Below, one piece after another: positions 8,027 to 16,238 of a DNA stretch of 20,201 nt (positions within the stretch are counted from its first letter, which is position 1; each line of letters begins with the position of its first letter). The stretch comes from Christensenella sp964592155 (GTDB lineage: Bacteria; Bacillota; Clostridia; Christensenellales; Christensenellaceae): assembly GCA_964592155.1 (NCBI GenBank), contig CAZQDA010000052.1, positions 1-20,201 on the forward strand. The letters run 5' to 3'. The notes under the pieces are model-generated. The model ran no database searches and was not told the DNA's origin. It saw nothing but the letters and a program-made list of their open reading frames with translations. Both the position numbers and the translations under genes were made by a program.

Positions 8027-9511
8027 ATGTTTACGTTATACACGGATACGCCTGAATTATTTCATGATATATGCGACGAAATACGTCTGTTTGTGCCTGA
8101 AAAACAGATCCGGCAGACAGCAGATCCAAACGAAACAGATGCCGGCAAATTATTGCGGCATTTTTTTTGGCTGGAAGCAGGCAGATGGCACACCAGGGTC
8201 GAGTACTATATAGGCGGAAAATTAGAGGCCTGCAAAGAATCGACTCCTGCCTTTACAGACGAGCAAACAGGAATGCAGGTGGATATTACCGCCAATACGC
8301 TGCTTGCAAAAAAAATGAAAAAACATCATGTCAAGCTCATGGTTTATGAGCTTTTGCAGGAATATTACCAAAAGCACATGCCTTGGGGGTCGCTTACGGG
8401 AATCCGGCCCACGAAACTGCTGCGTGAGCTTGTTGAAAAGAAAGGGGGAAAAGCGGCGCAGGAGCTGTTTTCAAAGGTTTATCATGTATCGGATCAGAAA
8501 AGGAAGCTCGCACAAAAAATCGTTGCCGTGCAGACTCCTTTTCTTGAAAATATCAGGGGAAATGCACTTGATATTTATATTGGAATTCCGTTTTGTGTTT
8601 CCCGCTGTAAGTATTGCTCTTTTATTTCGCGTGATATAAAGCAAAGCGAGCAGCTCAAAGGCCGTTATCTAGAGTGCCTTTTCCACGAAATGGAGCAAAT
8701 GAGGGATACGCTTGCAAAGTACTCCATACGGACGGTTTATGTGGGCGGCGGAACGCCTACGGCGCTTGACGCGCACGAACTTGAACGGCTTCTTTCCAAA
8801 ATAGACGAAATCTTTCCACAAAGAGGCGAGTTTACGGTGGAGGCGGGGAGGCCGGACACCATATCCCTCGAAAAGCTACATATTTTAAAGGCACACGGCG
8901 CACGGCGCATCAGCTTAAATCCCCAAACCACAAAAAGCGAAACATTAAAGCTGATCGGGCGCAATCATACGCCGGAAGATTTTTTCCGTGCATTTGACTG
9001 CGTCAGGGAAATGGGGTTTGACTGCGTTAACACAGATCTCATTTTAGGATTGCCCAAAGAAAATTTGAAAGACCTGAAAAAAACGCTCGAGGATGTGATG
9101 CTGTTTCATCCGGAAAACATCACGGTACACACGCTGGCGCTCAAAAATTCCTCTGAATTTATGCTCGAGCGGCAAAAGGATTTGCCGGATGCTCAAACAA
9201 TGGAAGCGATGGTCTCGTTTGCACAGGAGTTTTTATTTGCGCAGGGCTACGAGCCTTATTACCTGTACCGCCAGAAATATATGAACGGCAATCTGGAGAA
9301 TGTGGGTTTTGCAAAGCCGGGCAAGGAATGCGTTTATAATATTGACATCATGGAGGAAACCGTGAGCAATCTGGCTTTTGGTGCGGGTGCGATCTCCAAG
9401 CGGCTATTTCCCGATGAAAACCGTATCGAGCGTGCGCCGAATGTCAAGGATTTAAAGCATTATACGGAGCGAATCGATGAAATGGTGGAACGGAAAAAGA
9501 GATTGTTCTGA
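8027..9511 (+). CDS. hemZ: Radical SAM protein HemZ (coproporphyrinogen dehydrogenase family)
   Basis: The 494-residue protein belongs to the HemN/HemW/HemZ branch of radical SAM enzymes. The 4Fe-4S cluster motif CxxxCxxC is present as C190, C194 and C197 in GIPFCVSRCKYCSF, followed by the SAM-binding GGGTPTAL. The first 170 residues form the extra N-terminal domain typical of HemZ and absent from HemN. The name comes from oxygen-independent coproporphyrinogen III oxidation in haem synthesis, but no other haem gene is visible and the real activity in anaerobic Clostridia is uncertain. A strong GAGGAG (8005-8010) lies 16 nt before the ATG, an unusually long gap. A stop codon in frame at 8012-8014 rules out an earlier start, so initiation may depend on coupling to the upstream gene. 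Confidence 0.88.
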   Translation: MFTLYTDTPELFHDICDEIRLFVPEKQIRQTADPNETDAGKLLRHFFWLEAGRWHTRVEYYIGGKLEACKESTPAFTDEQTGMQVDITANTLLAKKMKKHHVKLMVYELLQEYYQKHMPWGSLTGIRPTKLLRELVEKKGGKAAQELFSKVYHVSDQKRKLAQKIVAVQTPFLENIRGNALDIYIGIPFCVSRCKYCSFISRDIKQSEQLKGRYLECLFHEMEQMRDTLAKYSIRTVYVGGGTPTALDAHELERLLSKIDEIFPQRGEFTVEAGRPDTISLEKLHILKAHGARRISLNPQTTKSETLKLIGRNHTPEDFFRAFDCVREMGFDCVNTDLILGLPKENLKDLKKTLEDVMLFHPENITVHTLALKNSSEFMLERQKDLPDAQTMEAMVSFAQEFLFAQGYEPYYLYRQKYMNGNLENVGFAKPGKECVYNIDIMEETVSNLAFGAGAISKRLFPDENRIERAPNVKDLKHYTERIDEMVERKKRLF

Positions 9512-9543
9512 TCAAAGGCATGGATTTTGCAGCATTTTTGCTT

Positions 9544-9549
9544 TATAAT
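9544..9549 (+). promoter_or_regulatory. Candidate -10 box for miaB operon, possibly leaderless
   Basis: A perfect TATAAT occurs in the 45-nt gap between hemZ and miaB, 7 nt before the miaB ATG at 9557. The expected transcription start is then at or next to the A of the start codon. There is no convincing -35: TGGATT at 9521-9526 has the right 17-nt spacing but matches only 3 of 6 positions. No Shine-Dalgarno sequence precedes the ATG. The -10 match is certain; promoter activity is an inference. Confidence 0.4.
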
Positions 9550-9556
9550 ATGAAGT

Positions 9557-10915
9557 ATGGAATTAACTTTGAATCAATGGAAAACAGAAATAAAAGAAAA
9601 ACATCTTCGCTACCATATCATTACCTATGGCTGCCAGATGAATGAACATGAATCTGAAAAAGTCGCCGGAATTTTGGAAGAGCTTGGCTATCTATGCGCC
9701 GCTTCAAAGGAAGAAGCGGATTTCATTCTGTTTAATACCTGCTGTGTGCGCGAAAACGCGGAGCTTAAAACATTTGGCAATGTAGGCGCGGTCAAGAAGC
9801 TAAAAGAGCAGAACAAAAACCTGATTGTCGCGGTATGCGGTTGTATGATGCAGCAGGAAGAGGTTGCACAAAAATTATCCGCCACTTTTCCGTTTGTAGA
9901 TATCATTTTTGGCACGCATAATATTCACAAGCTTTCGGATATGGTCATCGCGCGGCTCTCGGAAAAAAGCCGTGTTTTTTGTGTGGAGCAAAGCGACGGA
10001 AACATATATGACGATGTGCCGCTGCGCAGGGCGCACGGGCCGGCTGCAACGGTCAATATTATGTATGGCTGCAATAATTTTTGCTCGTATTGCATTGTGC
10101 CTTATGTGCGTGGACGGGAGCGTTCGCGCAGTGCGCAGGACATCCTTGCGGAGATCAAAAATCTGGAGATTGAGGGTTTTCAGGAAATCATGCTTTTGGG
10201 TCAGAATGTCAATTCCTATGACGGAAACGGCGTGCGTTTCTTCCAACTGCTTCAGCAGATTTGTGATGAGACCGGTATTGCGCGCATTCGCTTTATGACC
10301 TCGCATCCCAAGGACCTGTCGGACGAACTCATTGAAACGATTGCAAATAATCCGCAAATTTGCCGCCATATTCATCTGCCTGTGCAATCCGGCAGTACCA
10401 AAATTCTGGAACGGATGAACCGGAATTATACGCGGGAGCAATATATTGCGTTGGTGGAAAAAATCCGTGCGGCTGTTCTGGGAATTGCAATTACAACCGA
10501 TATTATTGTCGGATTTCCGGGAGAATCGGATCAGGATTTTGAAGATACGCTCTGCCTTGTGCGCACAGTGCGATTTGATTCAGCTTTCACATTCGTCTAT
10601 TCAAAGCGCAGCGGAACGGCAGCGGCGGAAATGACGGATGCCGTAGACCCGCAAACGCAAACGAAACGGATTATGGAGCTTGTCGCTCTGCAAAACGCAA
10701 TAACGGAGCAGCGCAATAAAGAATACGAAGGGCAGGTTGTCCGTGTTCTGGTGGAAGGCTGCAGTACGCGCAATCCAAAACATATTTGCGGACGCTCGGA
10801 TACCTCCAAAATGGTGAATTTTGAAGGGCGACAGGATCAAATCGGTACATTTTGCGATGTATTGATCACGAAAGGCAAAAAAACGACGCTGTTTGGAACA
10901 GCGGTGAAAAGGTAA
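9557..10915 (+). CDS. miaB: tRNA-2-methylthio-N6-dimethylallyladenosine synthase MiaB
   Basis: MiaB is a radical SAM methylthiotransferase that adds the 2-methylthio group to i6A37 of tRNAs reading UNN codons. The N-terminal cluster-binding domain has the three expected cysteines: C26 in YGCQMNEHESEK, C62 in NTCCVRENAE and C96 in VCGCMMQQEE. The radical SAM CxxxCxxC motif is C172, C176 and C179 in YGCNNFCSYC, followed by IVPYVRGRERSR. A C-terminal TRAM domain (about 385-450) would bind tRNA. The protein is 452 residues, normal for the family. ATG 9557 is the first possible start, since a stop lies at 9551 in frame. It lacks a Shine-Dalgarno sequence; a TTG at 9569 preceded by GGAA is a less likely alternative. 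The partner enzyme MiaA is encoded three genes downstream. Confidence 0.95.
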   Translation: MELTLNQWKTEIKEKHLRYHIITYGCQMNEHESEKVAGILEELGYLCAASKEEADFILFNTCCVRENAELKTFGNVGAVKKLKEQNKNLIVAVCGCMMQQEEVAQKLSATFPFVDIIFGTHNIHKLSDMVIARLSEKSRVFCVEQSDGNIYDDVPLRRAHGPAATVNIMYGCNNFCSYCIVPYVRGRERSRSAQDILAEIKNLEIEGFQEIMLLGQNVNSYDGNGVRFFQLLQQICDETGIARIRFMTSHPKDLSDELIETIANNPQICRHIHLPVQSGSTKILERMNRNYTREQYIALVEKIRAAVLGIAITTDIIVGFPGESDQDFEDTLCLVRTVRFDSAFTFVYSKRSGTAAAEMTDAVDPQTQTKRIMELVALQNAITEQRNKEYEGQVVRVLVEGCSTRNPKHICGRSDTSKMVNFEGRQDQIGTFCDVLITKGKKTTLFGTAVKR

Positions 10916-10922
10916 GAAAATT

Positions 10923-13505
10923 ATGGCAGAGCTGACACCGATGATGAAGCAATATCTGGATTTAAAACAGGAATATCCTGATTGCATTTTGATGTTTCGT
11001 CTGGGCGATTTTTACGAAATGTTTTTTGAAGACGCCAAAACGGCGTCGCGCGTACTGGAAATTGCGCTGACAGGGAGAAACTGCGGCCTTGAAGAGCGCG
11101 CGCCCATGTGCGGCGTGCCTCACCACTCAGTGGATAACTATATCAGCCGGCTAATCGAAAAGGACTTTAAAGTAGCGATTTGCGATCAGCTCGAAGATCC
11201 TCGCGCAGCGCAGGGAATTGTAAAGCGCGGAATTACGCGTGTGGTGACGCCTGGAACTGTGGTGGAGCATTCTATCTTAAGCGAGTCTGAAAATAATTAC
11301 ATCCTGTGCGTGCATTATGGCGACAGCGCAATTGGTATTTGTTATTGCGATGTTTCCACAGGGGAATTCTGTATCGAGCAGGTGGAAGACGAAGCGCAGC
11401 TTTTAAACGAATTGACGAGGCTTGGCCCCCGCGAGCTGCTGGTTTCAGATTCTTCTGTCCGCAAGCTTTTGATGCTTACAGAAAAAACGCGTTTTAAAAA
11501 TGCGTTTGTGAATCCGTATTTTGATTGGGCATTTGAGCAGATGACAGCGCAAAAGGTATTGCAGGGACATTTCAAAGTGAAATCCCTTACCGGTTTTGGC
11601 TGCGAAGAACTTCCGGAGGCAATCTGCGCGGCGGGCGCATTGATGCAGTATTTGATTGATACGCAAAAAAATGCGCTGATTCATATCACATCACTAAAGA
11701 CTTTAAACGAAAGCGCTTATATGGTGCTTGATCCCAGTACACGCCGGAATCTGGAGCTGACGCAGACCTTGATGGAGAGCGGAAAAAAGGGTTCGCTCTT
11801 GTGGCTGCTTGATCATACCAAAACCGCGATGGGCGCCCGGATGCTCAAAAAAATGCTCCTGCAGCCTTTAAAAAGTATGAATGCAATCAATGAGCGGCTG
11901 GATACGGTGAGCGAGATAAAGGACGATTTATATCTGCGAAATTCTTTGGTGGATTATCTTGGAACCATCTATGATTTGGAACGGATTATTTCAAGGATTT
12001 CCTATGGTGCTATTGACGCTAAGGATTGTCTTTCTCTAAAACGCTCGATTGCGGCCCTGCCTGCTTTAAAAGAACTTCTAAAGGGTGCGACCAGCTCGAT
12101 CCTTAAGGATATTTGCGAAAATATGGATGATCTTGCCGATCTTCATGAATTGCTTGATCAGGCAATCAATGAAGATGCGCCCGTGGGCATCATGGATGGA
12201 AATATCATCAAACCCGGATTTGATCCTGAAATTGACAAGCTGATTTCGGCATCCCAAAATGGAAAAAACTGGCTGATGGAGCTGGAGGCGCGAGAAAAAG
12301 AAGAGACCGGCATTAAAAATCTCAAAATATCCTATAATAAGGTGTTTGGATATTTTATTGAGGTAACAAAATCAAACCTATCGCAGGTGCCTTATCGCTA
12401 TTTGCGCAAACAAACCCTGACGGGCTGCGAGCGATATATCACAGAAGAATTAAAAGATATGGAAGATACCATATTAGGTGCGGAAGAAAAGAAAAATACT
12501 TTAGAATATGAGGTGTTTTTGCGTATCCGCGATACACTGGGAGAGAACGTGGCCCGTATTCAGGCATGTGCGTCGCGCGTGGCGCTTTTGGACGTAATGC
12601 AGTCCTTTTCAAGCGTCGCCTATGAAAACGCGTATACGCGTCCGCAGATGGCCGATGATGGCGTTTTGGATATCAAGAACGGGCGACACCCGGTCGTAGA
12701 AAGCATCCGTAAGCAGGAGTTCGTTCCCAACAATGCGTTTTTAAACAACGATATGGACAATATGCTGCTCATCACAGGCCCCAATATGGCGGGGAAGAGC
12801 ACCTATATGCGTCAGGTGGGATTAATTGTGCTGATGGCGCACATTGGTTGCTTTGTGCCCGCCTCAAGCGCGCATATTTGTATGGTCGACCGCATTTTTA
12901 CGCGTGTGGGGGCTTCTGACGATCTTGCATCCGGACAAAGCACCTTTATGGTGGAAATGAACGAGCTTGCAAATATCCTCAATAACGCAACCTCAAAAAG
13001 TCTCCTGATCCTCGATGAAATCGGCAGGGGGACAAGCACCACGGATGGGCTCTCCATTGCGTGGGCGAGCGTGGAGTATATTATTCAAAATTTACATGCG
13101 AAAACGCTGTTTGCAACGCACTATCACGAACTGGTAGAGCTTGAGCATATGTTCGGCGGCATTAAGAATTACTCTGTAGCTGTAAAAGAAATGGGCAGCG
13201 ACATTATTTTTCTGCACAAAATTGTGAGTGGGGGAACAGACAGAAGCTTTGGCGTGGACGTAGCCAAGCTTGCCGGTCTTCCCGCGCAGGTCATTTCGCG
13301 GGCAAGAGTCTTTTTGGATCAACTGCAGACTTATGAAATTTCTCTTGTGGGCAATAATACGCAAGGTGCGCAGGTGGAAAAGTCTACGTGTGAGCTTCCC
13401 GCATGCGTAAAAAAGATCAAAGCCACAAATATTGATACCTTAACGCCCATTGAAGCGTTGAACCTGATCTATTCGCTCAAAAAGGAATTAGAGAATGAAC
13501 AATAG
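10923..13505 (+). CDS. mutS: DNA mismatch repair protein MutS
   Basis: MutS recognises mismatches and small loops in DNA and recruits MutL. The 860-residue protein is of MutS1 type. The mismatch-binding Phe-x-Glu motif is present in the N-terminal domain (F30 and E32 of GDFYEMFFEDA). Connector, lever and clamp regions follow. The ABC-type ATPase domain has Walker A GPNMAGKST (619-627), Walker B LLILDEIGRGTST (D698, E699) and the downstream ATHYHEL motif. The C-terminal segment (about 800-860) corresponds to the dimer/tetramer-forming part and ends in a short helix-rich tail. The start lies 7 nt after the miaB stop with only a weak ribosome binding site (AAGGTAAG). Its last 11 nt overlap mutL. 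Confidence 0.97.
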   Translation: MAELTPMMKQYLDLKQEYPDCILMFRLGDFYEMFFEDAKTASRVLEIALTGRNCGLEERAPMCGVPHHSVDNYISRLIEKDFKVAICDQLEDPRAAQGIVKRGITRVVTPGTVVEHSILSESENNYILCVHYGDSAIGICYCDVSTGEFCIEQVEDEAQLLNELTRLGPRELLVSDSSVRKLLMLTEKTRFKNAFVNPYFDWAFEQMTAQKVLQGHFKVKSLTGFGCEELPEAICAAGALMQYLIDTQKNALIHITSLKTLNESAYMVLDPSTRRNLELTQTLMESGKKGSLLWLLDHTKTAMGARMLKKMLLQPLKSMNAINERLDTVSEIKDDLYLRNSLVDYLGTIYDLERIISRISYGAIDAKDCLSLKRSIAALPALKELLKGATSSILKDICENMDDLADLHELLDQAINEDAPVGIMDGNIIKPGFDPEIDKLISASQNGKNWLMELEAREKEETGIKNLKISYNKVFGYFIEVTKSNLSQVPYRYLRKQTLTGCERYITEELKDMEDTILGAEEKKNTLEYEVFLRIRDTLGENVARIQACASRVALLDVMQSFSSVAYENAYTRPQMADDGVLDIKNGRHPVVESIRKQEFVPNNAFLNNDMDNMLLITGPNMAGKSTYMRQVGLIVLMAHIGCFVPASSAHICMVDRIFTRVGASDDLASGQSTFMVEMNELANILNNATSKSLLILDEIGRGTSTTDGLSIAWASVEYIIQNLHAKTLFATHYHELVELEHMFGGIKNYSVAVKEMGSDIIFLHKIVSGGTDRSFGVDVAKLAGLPAQVISRARVFLDQLQTYEISLVGNNTQGAQVEKSTCELPACVKKIKATNIDTLTPIEALNLIYSLKKELENEQ

Positions 13506-15333
13506 AATTCATGTGCTTAACGAAGCCGTTTATGCCCGCATTGCGGCGGGTGAGGTCGTGGTGAATCCTGCGGCGGTGGTCAAGGAATTAATGGAAAATT
13601 CAATGGATGCGGGCGCGACCTCCATCACGGTGGAAATCGCGCAGGGTGGAAAAGAGCTCATCCGCGTAACAGACAATGGCTCGGGTATCCATCCGCAGGA
13701 TGTTCCTCTTGCCATTGAAAAGCACGCAACCAGTAAAATTAGCACAGTTGATGACCTTGGCGCAATACAAACGCTAGGCTTTCGCGGCGAGGCGCTTTCC
13801 AGCATGGCGGCTGTTTCCAGACTCACGATCAGAACCCGCACCCCGGACAGCGCTGAGGGCACTGTTCTTGCGGTAAGCGGGGAACGGGCGCCGGAGATTA
13901 TTTCCGCCGGGCTGCCGGAAGGCACAACGGTGGTTGTGGAAAATTTGTTTTATAACATTCCGGCACGCATGAAATTTTTAAGGAATACGGCACGGGAGAC
14001 AACAAACGTTACCTCTGTTGTTTCCAAGCTGATTTTTGCAAATCCACATATTTCCATCAAATATATCAGCAATGGGAAAATGATCTATCACAGCCCCGGA
14101 AACGGCGCTTTAAAGGACGCTGTGATCGCTGTTTACGGCAAAGAAATTGCTCCCCGCGTGATCGAAGTATCATCACCGCAGGGCGCGATTCGTGTTTCAG
14201 GACTGATTTCACAGCCTACCCAGCTTTATAAAAGCACGCATTATCTGTGTTTTTTCTTAAATGGGCGTTATATCCAGTCCAAAAATATACAGGCAGCCAT
14301 TTTGCGCGGCTTTGGAGAACGCCTCTTGCGCGGGCATTACCCCTTTGCCGTGCTGCACATCAATATTCCGCCAGATGAGGCGGATGTGAATGTGCATCCC
14401 AATAAGCTGCAGGTGATGTTTTATGAAGAACTCGCGCTTCTTGAAATGATAGAACACGCGGTGAGCGGGGCGCTTGATCAAAACAGCCGTCCGCCGGTGC
14501 TTAACATTCCTGAGGACGCCCCAAAAACAGAAGAACCAATCTATCCTGAATTCCGGTCGGCTGACAGACTGTATCGGCAACCAGCCAAAGTGTCACAAAA
14601 TCCATCGTATATCTTGGCGAAGGAGCCATCGTTTACCAAAAAGGAAGAAACGCCGCCTGTATTCCAACCCTCTCAGGATTTTGAAACCCTGATTGAATCG
14701 GTTACGCAATACAGGACAGTGCCGGAAGATCAAACCGTAATCGAGGATGTGCGCAGGTTGAATGACTACCGGATTATTGGGCAGATATGGAACACGTATG
14801 TGCTTGTGGAATGCAGCGAAACGCTTTATCTGATTGACCAGCACGCTGCCCACGAACGCATTAATTTCGAGCGTATGAAAAAGAATGTGGCGCAGGGAAC
14901 GCCAGCCGCGCAAAGTATGCTGATTCCCTATGTGGCCACACTGCCGCCGGAAGAGTTTGCCTTACTGGAAAAGCATCGCGATCTGTTGACGGAATTGGGA
15001 TTTGAATATGAAGAGTTTGGCCCGTTTAGCTTTAAATTCACGGCTTTGCCGGTGGTTTCAGAATCCGGCAGCGCACAGCGATTGATTGATGATGTTTTGG
15101 AAGAATTGCGGAATCTGCGCACAAGCGATCTTCTCTTGCTGCGCGATACGGTGATCAGGGCTTCCTGTCGGCACAGTATCAAAGCCGGATATCAGCTTTC
15201 CGACGCGCAAATTGCAGAGCTGATGCAGGAAATTACAGCGCTTGAGGCGATACCCAATTGCCCGCACGGCAGGCCGATTGCCATTGCGCTCAAGAAAAGT
15301 GATTTACAAAAAGGATTTAAGCGAATCGTATGA
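13495..15333 (+). CDS. mutL: DNA mismatch repair protein MutL with endonuclease domain
   Basis: MutL couples mismatch recognition by MutS to strand removal. The N-terminal GHKL ATPase is intact: E31 and N35 in KELMENSMDAG, D60 in TDNGSGI, and GFRGEAL (95-101). A variable linker covers about 330-435. The C-terminal domain carries the nicking-endonuclease signature DQHAAHERINFE (D448, H450, E454, E459), together with CRHSIKAG (558-565) and CPHGRP (589-594), which complete the metal site. This is the methyl-independent type of mismatch repair found in most bacteria outside the Enterobacteria, where MutL itself nicks DNA and no MutH is needed. The 612-residue length fits. The ATG lies inside the last codons of mutS, and the stop overlaps the miaA start (ATGA), so translation of mutS, mutL and miaA is probably coupled. 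Confidence 0.97.
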   Translation: MNNRIHVLNEAVYARIAAGEVVVNPAAVVKELMENSMDAGATSITVEIAQGGKELIRVTDNGSGIHPQDVPLAIEKHATSKISTVDDLGAIQTLGFRGEALSSMAAVSRLTIRTRTPDSAEGTVLAVSGERAPEIISAGLPEGTTVVVENLFYNIPARMKFLRNTARETTNVTSVVSKLIFANPHISIKYISNGKMIYHSPGNGALKDAVIAVYGKEIAPRVIEVSSPQGAIRVSGLISQPTQLYKSTHYLCFFLNGRYIQSKNIQAAILRGFGERLLRGHYPFAVLHINIPPDEADVNVHPNKLQVMFYEELALLEMIEHAVSGALDQNSRPPVLNIPEDAPKTEEPIYPEFRSADRLYRQPAKVSQNPSYILAKEPSFTKKEETPPVFQPSQDFETLIESVTQYRTVPEDQTVIEDVRRLNDYRIIGQIWNTYVLVECSETLYLIDQHAAHERINFERMKKNVAQGTPAAQSMLIPYVATLPPEEFALLEKHRDLLTELGFEYEEFGPFSFKFTALPVVSESGSAQRLIDDVLEELRNLRTSDLLLLRDTVIRASCRHSIKAGYQLSDAQIAELMQEITALEAIPNCPHGRPIAIALKKSDLQKGFKRIV

Positions 15334-16238
15334 AGGATCAGGTTTATATCATTCTGGGGCCGACAGCCTCCGGAAAAACAGAGGTTGCCATTGAGCTTGC
15401 AAGGCTTACGAATGGCGAGGTGATTTCTGCGGATTCCATGCAAATTTATCGCAAAATGAATATTGGGACCGCAAAGCCGCAGGCTGCGGAACAGCGAGGG
15501 ATTACGCACCATATGCTGGATATTGTTTCGCCGGACGAAGCCTATTCTGTGGCAATGTTTCAGCAGGACGCAAAAAATTGCGTGAAGGATATTCTAAAGC
15601 GGAAAAAGACGCCGATCTTTGCGGGCGGAACCGGATTATATCTCAATTCCATCACATATCAGCTTGACTTTACAGAGGTTTCTTATGATATCGCATTTCG
15701 AAACGAGCTTATGAAGAGGCAAGCGGGGGAGCTTCACCGCATGCTTTGTGAACAGGATGCCCAAGCTGCACAGCGGATTCACGCAAATGATAAAAAACGG
15801 ATCATCCGCCGTCTGGAAATTCTGCACCACGGCGATGGCCGGACGGAGTATGAATTCCGCAAGCCAAACGACGAATATCAGTTTATCATGGCGGGGCTTA
15901 CCATGGAACGCAAACTCTTGTATGAGCGCATTAACCTGCGTGTGGATAAGATGCTGGAGTCCGGATTGCTGCACGAGGCCGAAACCTTATATTATGAATA
16001 TGGCGGCGCACCTGCATCAATGCAGGCAATCGGTTATAAGGAGCTCATTGAATATTTTGATGGTAGGCTGACGCTCGAGCAAGCGGTTAGTCTTCTGAAA
16101 AAGAATTCACGCCGATATGCAAAGCGCCAGTTGACATGGTTTCGCAGGGATGAGCGCATATGCTGGTACGATGTAGGCTCTTTTAAAAGCGCAGCTCAAT
16201 TGGCAGAGAATATTTTAAGGCAGGAATCAACCGTATGA
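15330..16238 (+). CDS. miaA: tRNA dimethylallyltransferase MiaA
   Basis: MiaA transfers a dimethylallyl group from DMAPP to N6 of A37 in tRNAs with an A36-A37-A38 anticodon-loop run, making i6A37, the substrate of MiaB. The P-loop GPTASGKT (10-17), the DSMQIYRKMNIGTAKP segment with catalytic D35, and HHMLDIVSPDE are diagnostic. Later motifs include FAGGTGLYLNS and the tRNA-binding QAIGYKE. The protein is 302 residues, the usual length. It overlaps mutL by 4 nt and the next gene by 4 nt. In many Firmicutes hfq follows miaA directly; here it does not, and the YnbB-type gene comes immediately. Confidence 0.97.
   Translation: MKDQVYIILGPTASGKTEVAIELARLTNGEVISADSMQIYRKMNIGTAKPQAAEQRGITHHMLDIVSPDEAYSVAMFQQDAKNCVKDILKRKKTPIFAGGTGLYLNSITYQLDFTEVSYDIAFRNELMKRQAGELHRMLCEQDAQAAQRIHANDKKRIIRRLEILHHGDGRTEYEFRKPNDEYQFIMAGLTMERKLLYERINLRVDKMLESGLLHEAETLYYEYGGAPASMQAIGYKELIEYFDGRLTLEQAVSLLKKNSRRYAKRQLTWFRRDERICWYDVGSFKSAAQLAENILRQESTV

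Noticed and set aside
9875..10441. Antisense open frame of 188 codons opposite miaB
   Set aside because: Shadow of the conserved radical SAM domain of MiaB; no recognisable motif.
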